Part shown: positions 55,960 to 64,000 of the stretch, piece by piece
How the letters are laid out: each line of letters begins with the position of its first letter
How positions within the stretch are numbered: position 1 is the stretch's first letter
NCBI RefSeq assembly: GCF_030161235.1
Contig: NZ_BSPW01000029.1
Location: forward strand, 1 to 64,000
Direction: 5' to 3'
Source: Vibrio zhanjiangensis
GTDB lineage: Bacteria; Pseudomonadota; Gammaproteobacteria; Enterobacterales; Vibrionaceae
DNA: 64,000 bases
Translations under genes and position numbers: made by a program
Notes under the pieces: model-generated
What the model was told of the DNA's origin: nothing
The model's input: only the letters and a program-made list of their open reading frames with translations
The model's database searches: none

Positions 55960-56985
55960 CTAATAATGCCTCTCGAGTAAAACCGCTTCCAAACGATCGC
56001 TAATACGGCTGGGTACTTGTCGTTTGACCTCGTGTATTGCTTCGCCAATTGCATTGACAAGAGCATCTACATCAGCACTTCCGTGGCTTTTTATAACAAT
56101 GCCTCGCAATCCTAACAAACTTGCGCCATTATACTGGTCGGGGTTCAGCATTTTGAGGTCATTAAATAACCTAGAAAACAAAATTCTTGCGATCCAACCC
56201 TTTATCGATGAAGCCGTAAGACTTGACCTTAGCTTGTTGATAAATATTTGCGCAGTACCCTCACACGCTTTCAAACAAACATTGCCCACAAAACCATCGC
56301 AAACTACGACATCAGCCGCATCACTGAGCAATTGGTTTCCTTCAATATAGCCAATATAATTGATCGAACTGGTTTGAGATAGCATTTCAGCGCAACGCTT
56401 CACTAGATCATTACCTTTGATTTCTTCTGCACCTATGTTGAGAATCGCGACACGAGGAGAGTGAGGTAGGTATTGCTCAGCTAGCGCACTTCCCATAATA
56501 GCAAATTGAAATAGTGAATCGGCATCACAGGAAACATTAGCACCGAGGTCTAACATCCAAACTTGCGAACCGGAGGCGGTTGGCAATGCCGAGACAAGTG
56601 CAGGCCGCTCTATACCAGGTAAGAGTTTAAGCTTAAAACGGGACAATGCCATCAAGGCACCTGTGTTTCCACCACTAACACACGCATCAGCTTCTCCTTT
56701 TGCCACAGCATCAATAGCTTGGGACATAGACGTTCCTTCACTATTTCTGAGAGCTAGAGAGGGCTTCTCTGAATTGGAAATAACTCTATCGCTATGCTGT
56801 ATATCCAATCGAGAGTTGGCGGGATAGCCAAGCGATGCTAATTGTGCAGTAATCGCATTGCGATCACCGACAAGAATCACTTTCAGCTCAGGGAAATGTG
56901 ACAGTGCCTGCACAGCGGCAGGCACTATAACGCGAGGACCGAAATCCCCGCCCATTGCATCAAGTGCAACGGTTATATTAGGCAA
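55960..56985 (-). CDS. plsX: Phosphate acyltransferase PlsX
   Basis: 341-residue enzyme making acyl-phosphate from acyl-ACP for phospholipid synthesis. '[11 protein letters not shown]' opening, '[11 protein letters not shown]' and '[14 protein letters not shown]' are family marks. It lies 9 nt after rpmF and 5 nt before fabH. Confidence 0.96.
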   Translation of the reverse strand: MPNITVALDAMGGDFGPRVIVPAAVQALSHFPELKVILVGDRNAITAQLASLGYPANSRLDIQHSDRVISNSEKPSLALRNSEGTSMSQAIDAVAKGEADACVSGGNTGALMALSRFKLKLLPGIERPALVSALPTASGSQVWMLDLGANVSCDADSLFQFAIMGSALAEQYLPHSPRVAILNIGAEEIKGNDLVKRCAEMLSQTSSINYIGYIEGNQLLSDAADVVVCDGFVGNVCLKACEGTAQIFINKLRSSLTASSIKGWIARILFSRLFNDLKMLNPDQYNGASLLGLRGIVIKSHGSADVDALVNAIGEAIHEVKRQVPSRISDRLEAVLLERHY

Positions 56986-56994
56986 AGGTCAACC

Positions 56995-57165
56995 TTACTT
57001 GTTGATGACCTTTTTACCACGGTAGTAACCTTCAGCAGTTACATTGTGGCGTAGGTGTGTTTCACCTGAAGTCGCATCTACAGATAGCGCAGCTGTGCTT
57101 AGGGCATCGTGAGAACGACGCATGCCACGCTTAGAACGTGATTTCTTGCTCTTTTGTACGGCCAT
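56995..57165 (-). CDS. rpmF: 50S ribosomal protein L32
   Basis: 56-residue basic ribosomal protein, too short for common ORF cut-offs but unmistakable: starts [20 protein letters not shown] and ends '[10 protein letters not shown]'. It is the form lacking the four zinc cysteines. GAGTAGGGT lies before the ATG. Order yceD-rpmF-plsX-fabH is conserved across gammaproteobacteria. Confidence 0.97.
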   Translation of the reverse strand: MAVQKSKKSRSKRGMRRSHDALSTAALSVDATSGETHLRHNVTAEGYYRGKKVINK

Positions 57166-57196
57166 TGACCCTACTCCTATGTTAACGCTTAAAGAA

Positions 57197-57721
57197 CTAG
57201 TTCTTTAAGTTTTTTAAAACATCGAATGGATTTGGCTTGTCTTCCAAAATCTCTTGTGGAATTTCACCAAATACCAAATTATCTGATTGAACGCTACAAT
57301 CCGCTTCATCATGCTTGGCAATCTGAGGTAAGTTTAGAATGAACTCATCTTCAACTAACTGTATCAAGTCAATTTCACCGTACTCGTTCAGATCTACCAA
57401 ATCGTACTCTTCCGGTGCATTCTCTTCACTTTTTTCACCTAAATAGGGTGTGTAAGTGAATTCAACTTCGCATTCGTAAGCAAAGTTCTCGTTACAGCGT
57501 TGACACTCTAAATCAACTTCGATGTTAGCTTTACCAGAGATAACAACAAGTCGCTGTTCATCTAACTCAAATGACAATGACACATGAGCGTCGCGTTTAA
57601 CGCCTTCAACTGATTCGAACAAGCGCTTAAAAAGACTGACTTGGATGATTCCATCGTAGTCTAGACGTTTTTGCGCAGCCCGTGCCGGATCAACTGTTCG
57701 CGGTATTTTTACCTTTTGCAT
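57197..57721 (-). CDS. yceD: YceD (DUF177), 23S rRNA accumulation protein
   Basis: 174-residue protein of the YceD/DUF177 family, linked to 23S rRNA accumulation. '[18 protein letters not shown]' contains the paired cysteines of the family, and the acidic middle '[20 protein letters not shown]' follows. First gene of the fab block; ends 31 nt before rpmF starts. Confidence 0.93.
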   Translation of the reverse strand: MQKVKIPRTVDPARAAQKRLDYDGIIQVSLFKRLFESVEGVKRDAHVSLSFELDEQRLVVISGKANIEVDLECQRCNENFAYECEVEFTYTPYLGEKSEENAPEEYDLVDLNEYGEIDLIQLVEDEFILNLPQIAKHDEADCSVQSDNLVFGEIPQEILEDKPNPFDVLKNLKN

Positions 57722-57873
57722 AGGGCGCGAATTCTATCTTCCTATTCATTTTTAGTCAAAGAAAAAGGACAAAAAGTTATAGTTTTTTTCATTTGTAGCA
57801 AAACCATTAAGACGTTTTGCTCAATATACTTTAATCTCTTCGCATCCTAAAAAATAGATTGTAAATAAAAAAC

Positions 57874-58455
57874 ATGACAAATTATCAACTTGTCCTTGCC
57901 TCAACCTCTAAATACAGGCAAGAAATCATGGCCAAACTGTCGATACCTTTTATCACCGCATCACCTACTTGTGATGAAACGCCGCTAAAAGGTGAAAGCC
58001 CTGAAAATTTGGTTAAGCGCCTAGCAAAAACCAAAGCCGAATCTTGCATAGTAGATCAGCCAAGCCTGATTATCGGCAGCGATCAGATATGTGTGATTGA
58101 AGGAGAGATCATTGGCAAACCGCTCAATCGGCAAGTAGCCATTGAACAGCTTCATCGCCAAAATGGAAAAATGATCCAGTTTTATACTGGTCTAGCCGTT
58201 CACAATACGACCAGTAAGCAAACTCATGTTCATTTAGATACCTTCAATGTCCACTTTCGAGAGCTAACACAGTCGCAAATCGAAAACTACATCGATAAAG
58301 AAATGCCCTATGACTGCGCTGGCAGTTTTAAAAGTGAGGGGTTAGGTATCGCATTGTTCAAAAAGTTGGAGGGTAAAGACCCAAATACATTAATCGGCCT
58401 TCCTCTCATCGACCTGGTTGAGATTTTGGAACAACAAGGGATGAACATCTTATAA
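57874..58455 (+). CDS. yceF: 7-methyl-GTP pyrophosphatase YceF (Maf family)
   Basis: 193-residue Maf-family pyrophosphatase; the YceF branch acts on 7-methyl-GTP. 'LASTSKYRQEIM', 'CDETPLKGESP', 'IIGSDQICVIEGEI' and 'CAGSFKSEGLGI' match E. coli YceF. Divergent from yceD; a terminator follows. Confidence 0.94.
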   Translation: MTNYQLVLASTSKYRQEIMAKLSIPFITASPTCDETPLKGESPENLVKRLAKTKAESCIVDQPSLIIGSDQICVIEGEIIGKPLNRQVAIEQLHRQNGKMIQFYTGLAVHNTTSKQTHVHLDTFNVHFRELTQSQIENYIDKEMPYDCAGSFKSEGLGIALFKKLEGKDPNTLIGLPLIDLVEILEQQGMNIL

Positions 58456-58467
58456 GTCTTGCTTTGA

Positions 58468-58495
58468 GTAGCCAGCGAGTACTGGCTACATTTTT
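58468..58495 (+). terminator. Terminator after yceF
   Basis: GTAGCCAG (58468-58475) pairs with CTGGCTAC (58482-58489), loop CGAGTA, then five Ts. It lies between yceF and convergent rluC. Confidence 0.88.
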
Positions 58496-59448
58496 CAATG
58501 TTTGAGTTGACGCAAATCCACTAATACTTTGTTAAGCTTATCTCCCATTGGTGCGTCTATAATCATCCATTGATCATTCATGGGGTGCTGAAACTTGATA
58601 TTGGCTGCATGCAAAAACAGTCTGTCTAGTCCCACTTTAGCCATATAAGCATCAAATCTTCTATCCCCGTAGCGATCATCCCAAGCAATTGGATGACCTG
58701 TATATTGGCTATGAACTCGAATTTGATGCGTACGCCCTGTGATTGGACTCGCTTGAACTAATGTGGCTTCACGAAACTTTTCGACAATTTTAAATCGTGT
58801 TTCAGAAGCTTTGCCTTGTGAATTTACGCGCACAATACTATTGACTTCGTTCTTGAGTAGCGGCGCCGTCACCTTTTTACAACTCGACGGCCACTGACCC
58901 ATGACCAAAGCAAAGTAATACTTCTGTACAGTTTTGGCGCGAAATTGTGCCTGAAGATGACGAAGAGCAGAGCGTTTTTTTGCAACAAGTAATATTCCTG
59001 ACGTATCACGGTCAATACGATGTACCAATTCGAGAAAACGTGCTTGAGGCCTCAGTGCGCGCAGAGCTTCAATAGCACCAAATTTTAGCCCGCTTCCACC
59101 GTGAACCGCAGTACCTGATGGCTTATTGAGCACCAACATATGATCGTCTTCATAAAGAATCATATCTTCGAGTTCTGCGACCTTGTTTAGCTTAGTGCTC
59201 AGTGTTTTTGGCTCGATAGCTGATTCTTCAATGGTCACAGGAGGAATGCGCACTAAGTCTCCTGCTTGAAGTTTATATTCCGCCTTGATTCGCTTTTTGT
59301 TTACCCGCACTTCCCCCTTGCGCAAGATTCTATAAACCATGCTCTTAGGGATATTTTTCAGTTGGTTACGTAAAAAGTTATCTATACGTTGCCCAGACAT
59401 GTCTTCATCGATCTCAACAAACTGGACTTGAGTTCTAATTTCGTTCAT
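58495..59448 (-). CDS. rluC: 23S rRNA pseudouridine synthase RluC
   Basis: 317-residue enzyme modifying 23S rRNA at three uridines (955, 2504, 2580 in E. coli). N-terminal S4 RNA-binding domain ('RIDNFLRNQLKNIPKSMVYR', about 20-80), then the catalytic Asp in 'HRIDRDTSGILL' and 'ITGRTHQIRVH'. Divergent from rne across a long leader. Confidence 0.96.
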   Translation of the reverse strand: MNEIRTQVQFVEIDEDMSGQRIDNFLRNQLKNIPKSMVYRILRKGEVRVNKKRIKAEYKLQAGDLVRIPPVTIEESAIEPKTLSTKLNKVAELEDMILYEDDHMLVLNKPSGTAVHGGSGLKFGAIEALRALRPQARFLELVHRIDRDTSGILLVAKKRSALRHLQAQFRAKTVQKYYFALVMGQWPSSCKKVTAPLLKNEVNSIVRVNSQGKASETRFKIVEKFREATLVQASPITGRTHQIRVHSQYTGHPIAWDDRYGDRRFDAYMAKVGLDRLFLHAANIKFQHPMNDQWMIIDAPMGDKLNKVLVDLRQLKH

Positions 59449-59657
59449 TTTCCCATTCTACCACTGAGACGGCATTAAGTTCACGTTTTATAGCTAACAT
59501 ATTACCTGACACGACTAAAAAACTGAGTTTTACTTTAACTCAGCATAAAAATTTCTCATTACAATTAATGAACCACACTAGTTTGACTTAATTTCATTAA
59601 ATACAACGAGTTAAAAATATGTAAAATAGGTTTTTTAACCTTTTATAGCAAAGCAGA

Positions 59658-59686
59658 TTGCTGACTTTACTGGGTACTGCTATAGT
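59658..59686 (+). promoter_or_regulatory. Candidate rne promoter
   Basis: TTGCTG (59658-59663) and TATAGT (59681-59686) separated by 17 nt, a good sigma-70 arrangement. Transcription would begin near 59693 and give a leader of about 320 nt, close to the 361 nt of E. coli rne. Confidence 0.6.
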
Positions 59687-59689
59687 TCA

Positions 59690-60013
59690 CACCTGCAATG
59701 GATGATTAGGTCTTATTTTACAAAAACCCAGTCATTGTTAAGCAAGATATTGAGTAGCCGCTAATTTAATGAAATGCAGCATATGGCGTAAGACATTTTT
59801 AGAATTAGTCAAGATTGTTGCCCTACTCATAACTCTTTCATGTTGAGTATTATCCGCCATTAGTATGCGGCTCACAGGCAAACGCTTGTGAGGCTGATGT
59901 GCCCACAGAGCACCCCTCCAGCCGGGAGGCTGCACAGATTTAGCCATGGGGTCAGGCACCTTGAAAGAAATCGACAGGCAACAAAAGCCATAGAATGACA
60001 ACGAGATTTATTA
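59690..60013 (+). promoter_or_regulatory. Structured rne 5' leader (probable autoregulatory element)
   Basis: Part of the 565-bp rluC-rne gap. It contains a 9-bp stem CTCACAGGC/GCTTGTGAG with loop AAAC (59871-59892) and a CCTCC/GGAGG hairpin (59915-59929), in a region richer in G and C than its surroundings. In E. coli RNase E limits its own synthesis by binding and cutting such a leader; that role is inferred here. A 87-codon minus-strand frame in the region is treated as chance. Confidence 0.55.
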
Positions 60014-62944
60014 ATGAAAAGAATGTTAATTAACGCAACTCAGAAAGAAGAGTTGCGTGTCGCTTTGGTCGACGGTCAAAGGCTCTATGATTTAGATATC
60101 GAAAGCCCAGGACACGAATCCAAAAAAGCAAATATATACAAAGGACGCATCACTCGAATTGAACCAAGCTTAGAAGCTGCTTTTGTTGACTACGGTTCAG
60201 AAAGACACGGTTTCCTTCCTCTAAAAGAAATTGCACGAGAATACTTTCCTGAAGGATACACCTATCAAGGTCGACCGAGTATCAAAGAGGTACTCAATGA
60301 AGGCCAAGAGGTCATCGTTCAGGTAGAAAAGGAAGAACGAGGCAGTAAAGGAGCGGCACTTACTACGTTCGTTTCTCTCGCAGGCAGCTATCTTGTTTTG
60401 ATGCCGAACAACCCTCGCGCAGGGGGAATTTCACGTCGCATCGAGGGGGATGAGCGAACTCAACTCAAAGCCGCCTTAAGCACTCTAGATCTGCCTCAAG
60501 GTATGGGACTCATTGTTCGTACTGCGGGTGTTGGCAAAAGTGCAGAAGAATTGGAATGGGATCTTAACGTTCTTCTCAATCATTGGGGTGCGATAAAGCA
60601 AGCCTCTGAAGCGCAGCCTGCTCCTCTTTTGATCCATCAAGAAAGCAACGTAATTGTAAGAGCGATCCGTGATTATCTTCGTCCAGATATCGGCGAGATA
60701 TGGATTGATAGCAATACGATACATCAACGTGCTAAGGAACATATTCGCCTTGTTCGACCTGACTTTGAAAATCGTGTTAGAAAATATGATTTGGAGATCC
60801 CTCTCTTTAGTCATTATCAAATTGAAAGTCAAATAGAGTCCGCATTCCAGCGAGAAGTTCGTCTGCCTTCTGGTGGCTCGATTGTTATTGATCCAACAGA
60901 AGCACTCACCTCCATTGATATCAACTCGGCCCGTGCAACGAAAGGGGGCGATATTGAAGAAACCGCTCTCAACACAAACCTCGAAGCGGCAGAGGAAATT
61001 GCTCGACAACTTAGATTGCGTGATCTAGGTGGGCTAGTCGTCATCGATTTTATCGATATGACGCCAGTACGTCACCAACGTGAAGTTGAAAACCGGCTGC
61101 GTGACTCAGTGAGGCTAGACCGTGCGCGAGTCCAGATTGGACGCATTTCCCGTTTTGGACTTTTGGAAATGTCTCGTCAGCGCCTGAGTCCTTCTCTAGC
61201 AGAAGCCAGCCATCACATTTGTCCTCGCTGTACGGGTACAGGCGTGGTACGTGACAATGAATCCCTCGCGCTATCCGTTCTTCGTCTCATTGAAGAGGAA
61301 GCTCTAAAAGACAATACTGCTCAGGTACTTGCCGTTGTTCCCGTGCCTATTGCTTCATACCTTCTTAATGAAAAGCGGCGCTCGATAAATCATATTGAAC
61401 GCATTCAAGAAGTTAAAATCACCGTCGTTCCAAATTCAGATATGGAAACTCCGCACTTTGATGTTATTCGCATCCGAGAGGGAGAGGAGTTTGACCTTTT
61501 ATCCTATTTGCTTCCTAGTAAGTTAGAAGCGATCAAGGAAGCTGAAGGAAAAGAGACATCAGAAGCTGATGCTAGGCCGAAAAAACTGGAAGAGCCTGCA
61601 CTCAAAGGTTTTGCAGCGCCTTCACAATCAGCACCTGCACCTAAGCAGTCATCAAAAGCATCTGAAAAACCGACATCAGACAAGAGTCAACCAAGTTTGA
61701 TCTCTCGACTGTTCAAGGCTGTTGGTAAGTTTTTGTTTGGTGCTCAGAAAGAACAGCAGTCCTCAGACTCTAAACAGGCTCAGAACTCTCAAAAAGAGGG
61801 GCAGCGCAACAATCGTAACCGTCGCAATCGTAACGACCAACGCCGTCGCAATAGTCGTGATAACCGCAGAACAAACCAAGATGATAAGCGCGACGATAAA
61901 TACAACAAGCCACAACGTGAAGAGTTGAGCACTGATAGTAAAACGACGACCGTCGAGCGTAAACAACCAAGTCGTAAGCCAAAACAGGAACAACGTCGTC
62001 ATAAGCAACGAGACGAGAATACGACAAAGGTTGCAGAAGAAGGACTAAAACTTGCGGCTGAAGTACAAAGCGGAGAAAAGCTTCAGCAACCTGAAGAGAA
62101 AACGGCCAAAGTTAAAGAACGTCGTCAACGTCGTAAATTGACAAAACAAGTAAGAGTAAAAGATCAGAAGGCTCAGTCGGCTGAAGAAGAAGCGGTTAAG
62201 CAAGTTCAAGCTACGGCGATTCAAGACGAGGTGACTGAGCAAACCAATACTGAATCAAGCGATGAGGCAGAGCAGCCAAAACAACGTCGTAACCGTCGTT
62301 CACCACGTCACCTAAGAGCGAGTGGTCAGCGTAGACGTCGTGGTCGAGATCGTCGCCCTAATCCTTTCAGGCTGCGTAAAGGGGGGGTGGCATCACCAGA
62401 AATGGCGATGGGTAAGGTCATGCCAAGTTACGGCATTATCAAACCACAGCCGAAATCTGTTGAAGTTGAATCTGTTGAAAATGCGACTCAGACTGTACCA
62501 CTGGCTCAAATAGGTGGTGTTGTTTGTCCGGAGATGGCCATGGGTAAAGTCATTGTTCAGCGCCATTGTTCTGCTAATGAGCAAGTTAAAGAACAATCAA
62601 CCGCATCTATGGAAAATGCCGACCACTTGCAAGCATTGCCACCAAGCGACAATATCGATACGTCAATCGAGCATCCGATCGATGGAGCAGAGATAGAGCC
62701 TGTTAAAACGCAAGAAGTAAAACCGACCTCAGATGACAAAATTCACTCAGAGATCATTCTTCCTAAAGCGTTTAAAGGGCATGCGTCAGCCCCTATGGCT
62801 AAAGCGCCTGGTGATACTGAAATGAAAGAAATCACTGTTATCGCAGCCCCCTTTCGCGAAACTCGATATTCATCGAAAGGTGCAGGCAGTCAAGTAGCAC
62901 GTGATCAATCTAGTGCAGCAATGGCTCGCCCTCAAAGCTATTAG
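60014..62944 (+). CDS. rne: Ribonuclease E
   Basis: 976-residue endonuclease and degradosome scaffold. N-terminal catalytic half nearly matches E. coli: S1 domain (about 35-125), catalytic aspartates D302 ('SIDINSAR') and D345 ('VVIDFIDM'), and the zinc link 'CPRCTG' (403-408). The C-terminal half is disordered: an amphipathic membrane-binding helix at about 561-580 ('[15 protein letters not shown]'), Arg-rich RNA-binding stretches (about 600-680 and 755-790), repeated 'PEMAMGKV' motifs, and a short C-terminal '[11 protein letters not shown]'/'AAMARPQSY' pair like the PNPase-binding end. Confidence 0.97.
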   Translation: MKRMLINATQKEELRVALVDGQRLYDLDIESPGHESKKANIYKGRITRIEPSLEAAFVDYGSERHGFLPLKEIAREYFPEGYTYQGRPSIKEVLNEGQEVIVQVEKEERGSKGAALTTFVSLAGSYLVLMPNNPRAGGISRRIEGDERTQLKAALSTLDLPQGMGLIVRTAGVGKSAEELEWDLNVLLNHWGAIKQASEAQPAPLLIHQESNVIVRAIRDYLRPDIGEIWIDSNTIHQRAKEHIRLVRPDFENRVRKYDLEIPLFSHYQIESQIESAFQREVRLPSGGSIVIDPTEALTSIDINSARATKGGDIEETALNTNLEAAEEIARQLRLRDLGGLVVIDFIDMTPVRHQREVENRLRDSVRLDRARVQIGRISRFGLLEMSRQRLSPSLAEASHHICPRCTGTGVVRDNESLALSVLRLIEEEALKDNTAQVLAVVPVPIASYLLNEKRRSINHIERIQEVKITVVPNSDMETPHFDVIRIREGEEFDLLSYLLPSKLEAIKEAEGKETSEADARPKKLEEPALKGFAAPSQSAPAPKQSSKASEKPTSDKSQPSLISRLFKAVGKFLFGAQKEQQSSDSKQAQNSQKEGQRNNRNRRNRNDQRRRNSRDNRRTNQDDKRDDKYNKPQREELSTDSKTTTVERKQPSRKPKQEQRRHKQRDENTTKVAEEGLKLAAEVQSGEKLQQPEEKTAKVKERRQRRKLTKQVRVKDQKAQSAEEEAVKQVQATAIQDEVTEQTNTESSDEAEQPKQRRNRRSPRHLRASGQRRRRGRDRRPNPFRLRKGGVASPEMAMGKVMPSYGIIKPQPKSVEVESVENATQTVPLAQIGGVVCPEMAMGKVIVQRHCSANEQVKEQSTASMENADHLQALPPSDNIDTSIEHPIDGAEIEPVKTQEVKPTSDDKIHSEIILPKAFKGHASAPMAKAPGDTEMKEITVIAAPFRETRYSSKGAGSQVARDQSSAAMARPQSY

Positions 62945-62965
62945 TCAGTAATACTGAAAGCATCA

Positions 62966-62994
62966 AACGGCCCCATAAATGGGGCTGTTTTTTT
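62966..62994 (+). terminator. Terminator after rne
   Basis: A 9-bp stem (AACGGCCCC with GGGGCTGTT, one G-U pair) with loop ATAAAT and a long T-run. Strong intrinsic terminator. Confidence 0.92.
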
Positions 62995-63239
62995 GCTTTT
63001 TTATATCCCTGATAGAAGTAAAATCTAGATTATCTATCAGTACTGAACTCTGACTCATTGTTGAACTCAATCACAGTTTTGGGTAGCATCCATCACACTG
63101 TCTTGACGCTTTCACTTAATTTTCAACACTCTTTGCAATTTATTTTGCCTACATGAAAGCAGAGTCAGAGCCTATACTTTTATTTATTAATTTATCGTTA
63201 TCTTTTATTTACAATAACTTTTAGCATAACTGAGAAAAC

Positions 63240-64000
63240 ATGTTTGAATTTCCACAATTTTCAAAACACTCTGTAAAAAATGATGTGTTATCTGGTTTAA
63301 CTGTTGCACTCGCACTGGTTCCTGAAGCGGTTGCCTTTGCGTTTGTCGCAGGTGTCGATCCTATGGTCGGACTTTATGCTGCTTTTATTGTCGGACTGGT
63401 CACTTCTGTTTTCGGTGGTCGACCTGGCATGATCTCTGGCGCAACCGGCGCAATGGCTGTTGTGATGGTGTCACTGGTGTCATCACACGGCGTACAATAT
63501 TTGTTTGCCGCTATTATGCTAGCTGGTTTGCTTCAGGTAACCGCTGGAATATGTAAGCTAGGTAAGTTTATCCGCATAGTCCCTCACCCTGTTATGATTG
63601 GTTTCGTAAATGGCTTAGCCATCGTCATCTTTCTGGCTCAGTTAGGGCAGTTTAAAGCACCTGACATCAATGGCGTACTCACTTGGTTACCACAAGAACA
63701 AATGATGCTAATGCTCGGATTGGTTGCTCTGACTATGGCTATCATTCATTTTTTGCCTAAATTCACAACAGCCGTGCCCTCTTCACTCGTTGCCATAGTA
63801 AGTATAACAGCACTAGTAATAGGCTTAGATCTTGAAACAAGGACGGTCGTTGATTTCCTTCGTACCATGTCTGGGAATGATCAAGCGACTCTTGCAGGCT
63901 CCCTACCCACTTTTGCATTGCCTATAGTTCCAGTTAATTTTGAAACATTGCAAATCATTCTACCCTACTCGATTATTCTAGCCGCTATCGGTCTTATAGA
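63240..64000 (+). CDS. SulP-family inorganic anion transporter (3' end cut off)
   Basis: Partial gene running off the window; about 253 residues visible. '[20 protein letters not shown]', '[24 protein letters not shown]' region and '[14 protein letters not shown]' are SulP/SLC26 transmembrane signatures. Substrate could be sulfate, bicarbonate or another anion; the C-terminal STAS domain, if present, is outside the window. ATG with GAGAAAA upstream. Confidence 0.9.
   Translation, partial: MFEFPQFSKHSVKNDVLSGLTVALALVPEAVAFAFVAGVDPMVGLYAAFIVGLVTSVFGGRPGMISGATGAMAVVMVSLVSSHGVQYLFAAIMLAGLLQVTAGICKLGKFIRIVPHPVMIGFVNGLAIVIFLAQLGQFKAPDINGVLTWLPQEQMMLMLGLVALTMAIIHFLPKFTTAVPSSLVAIVSITALVIGLDLETRTVVDFLRTMSGNDQATLAGSLPTFALPIVPVNFETLQIILPYSIILAAIGLI

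Noticed and set aside
59738..60001. 87-codon minus-strand frame in the rne leader
   Set aside because: Coincides with the structured leader; no domain or SD.
61722..62242. Frames in the Arg-rich part of rne
   Set aside because: Low-complexity coding DNA of rne produces long chance frames on both strands.

Overview
The window is a chromosomal segment of a gammaproteobacterium, almost certainly a Vibrionaceae member (genus Vibrio or a close relative). The grounds are gene content and order. There is a complete menaquinone operon (menF-D-H-B-C-E) next to alaA-yfbR, then dgt, an ADE-type deaminase, tapT, a rhombosortase and rhlE. The fatty-acid and cell-envelope block yceD-rpmF-plsX-fabH-fabD-fabG-acpP-fabF-pabC-mltG-tmk-holB-ycfH sits beside ptsG, yceF, rluC and rne in the enteric/Vibrio order. 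No tRNA, rRNA, CRISPR array, insertion sequence or integrase was found. Species and chromosome cannot be settled from the sequence alone.

Layout. 0.1-1.3 kb: a YeiH-type membrane exporter and a small membrane protein. 1.4-8.6 kb (minus): the men operon, making the naphthoquinone ring of menaquinone from chorismate. 8.8-10.7 kb: alaA and a divergent yfbR-like HD-domain gene. 10.7-21.2 kb: a block that looks accessory. It holds a minus-strand operon (porin, PstS-like binding protein, chemoreceptor, outer-membrane barrel), a tandem pair of paralogous periplasmic binding proteins, and a plus-strand operon of DUF4956 membrane protein, CotH-kinase/beta-helix protein and VTC (polyphosphate-polymerase-like) protein. 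21.2-26.6 kb: dgt, deaminase, tapT, rhombosortase, rhlE. 27.0-28.7 kb: a solitary gene for a protein with three proline-rich/WH2 actin-binding repeats and a C-terminal coiled coil, the architecture of the Vibrio type III effectors VopF/VopL; no secretion genes lie nearby. 28.8-36 kb: sohB, yciK, then the SOS mutagenesis cassette imuA-imuB-dnaE2 behind a clear LexA box, and cheV. 37-41 kb: mlc, pykA, a patatin-like lipase and the tiny ynhF. 41.4-44.4 kb: two small outer-membrane barrels and an NSS transporter with its overlapping MetS-type small subunit. 44.7-57.7 kb (minus): RDD/ptsG, then ycfH-holB-tmk-mltG-pabC-fabF-acpP-fabG-fabD-fabH-plsX-rpmF-yceD. 57.9-64 kb: yceF, rluC, rne with a long structured leader, and a SulP anion transporter cut off by the window end.

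Functional links. mlc and ptsG, about 7 kb apart, are the classical repressor and target of glucose uptake. The yceD-to-ycfH block couples fatty-acid synthesis, phospholipid initiation, folate (pabC), septal peptidoglycan (mltG), dTMP and replication genes. The two features most worth follow-up are the orphan WH2 effector-like gene and the DUF4956-CotH-VTC operon, whose biochemical role is unestablished. Genes too short for usual ORF cut-offs (rpmF, ynhF, metS-like, one possible 48-aa ORF) were found by reading the sequence, and many starts were moved inward on Shine-Dalgarno (SD) evidence.
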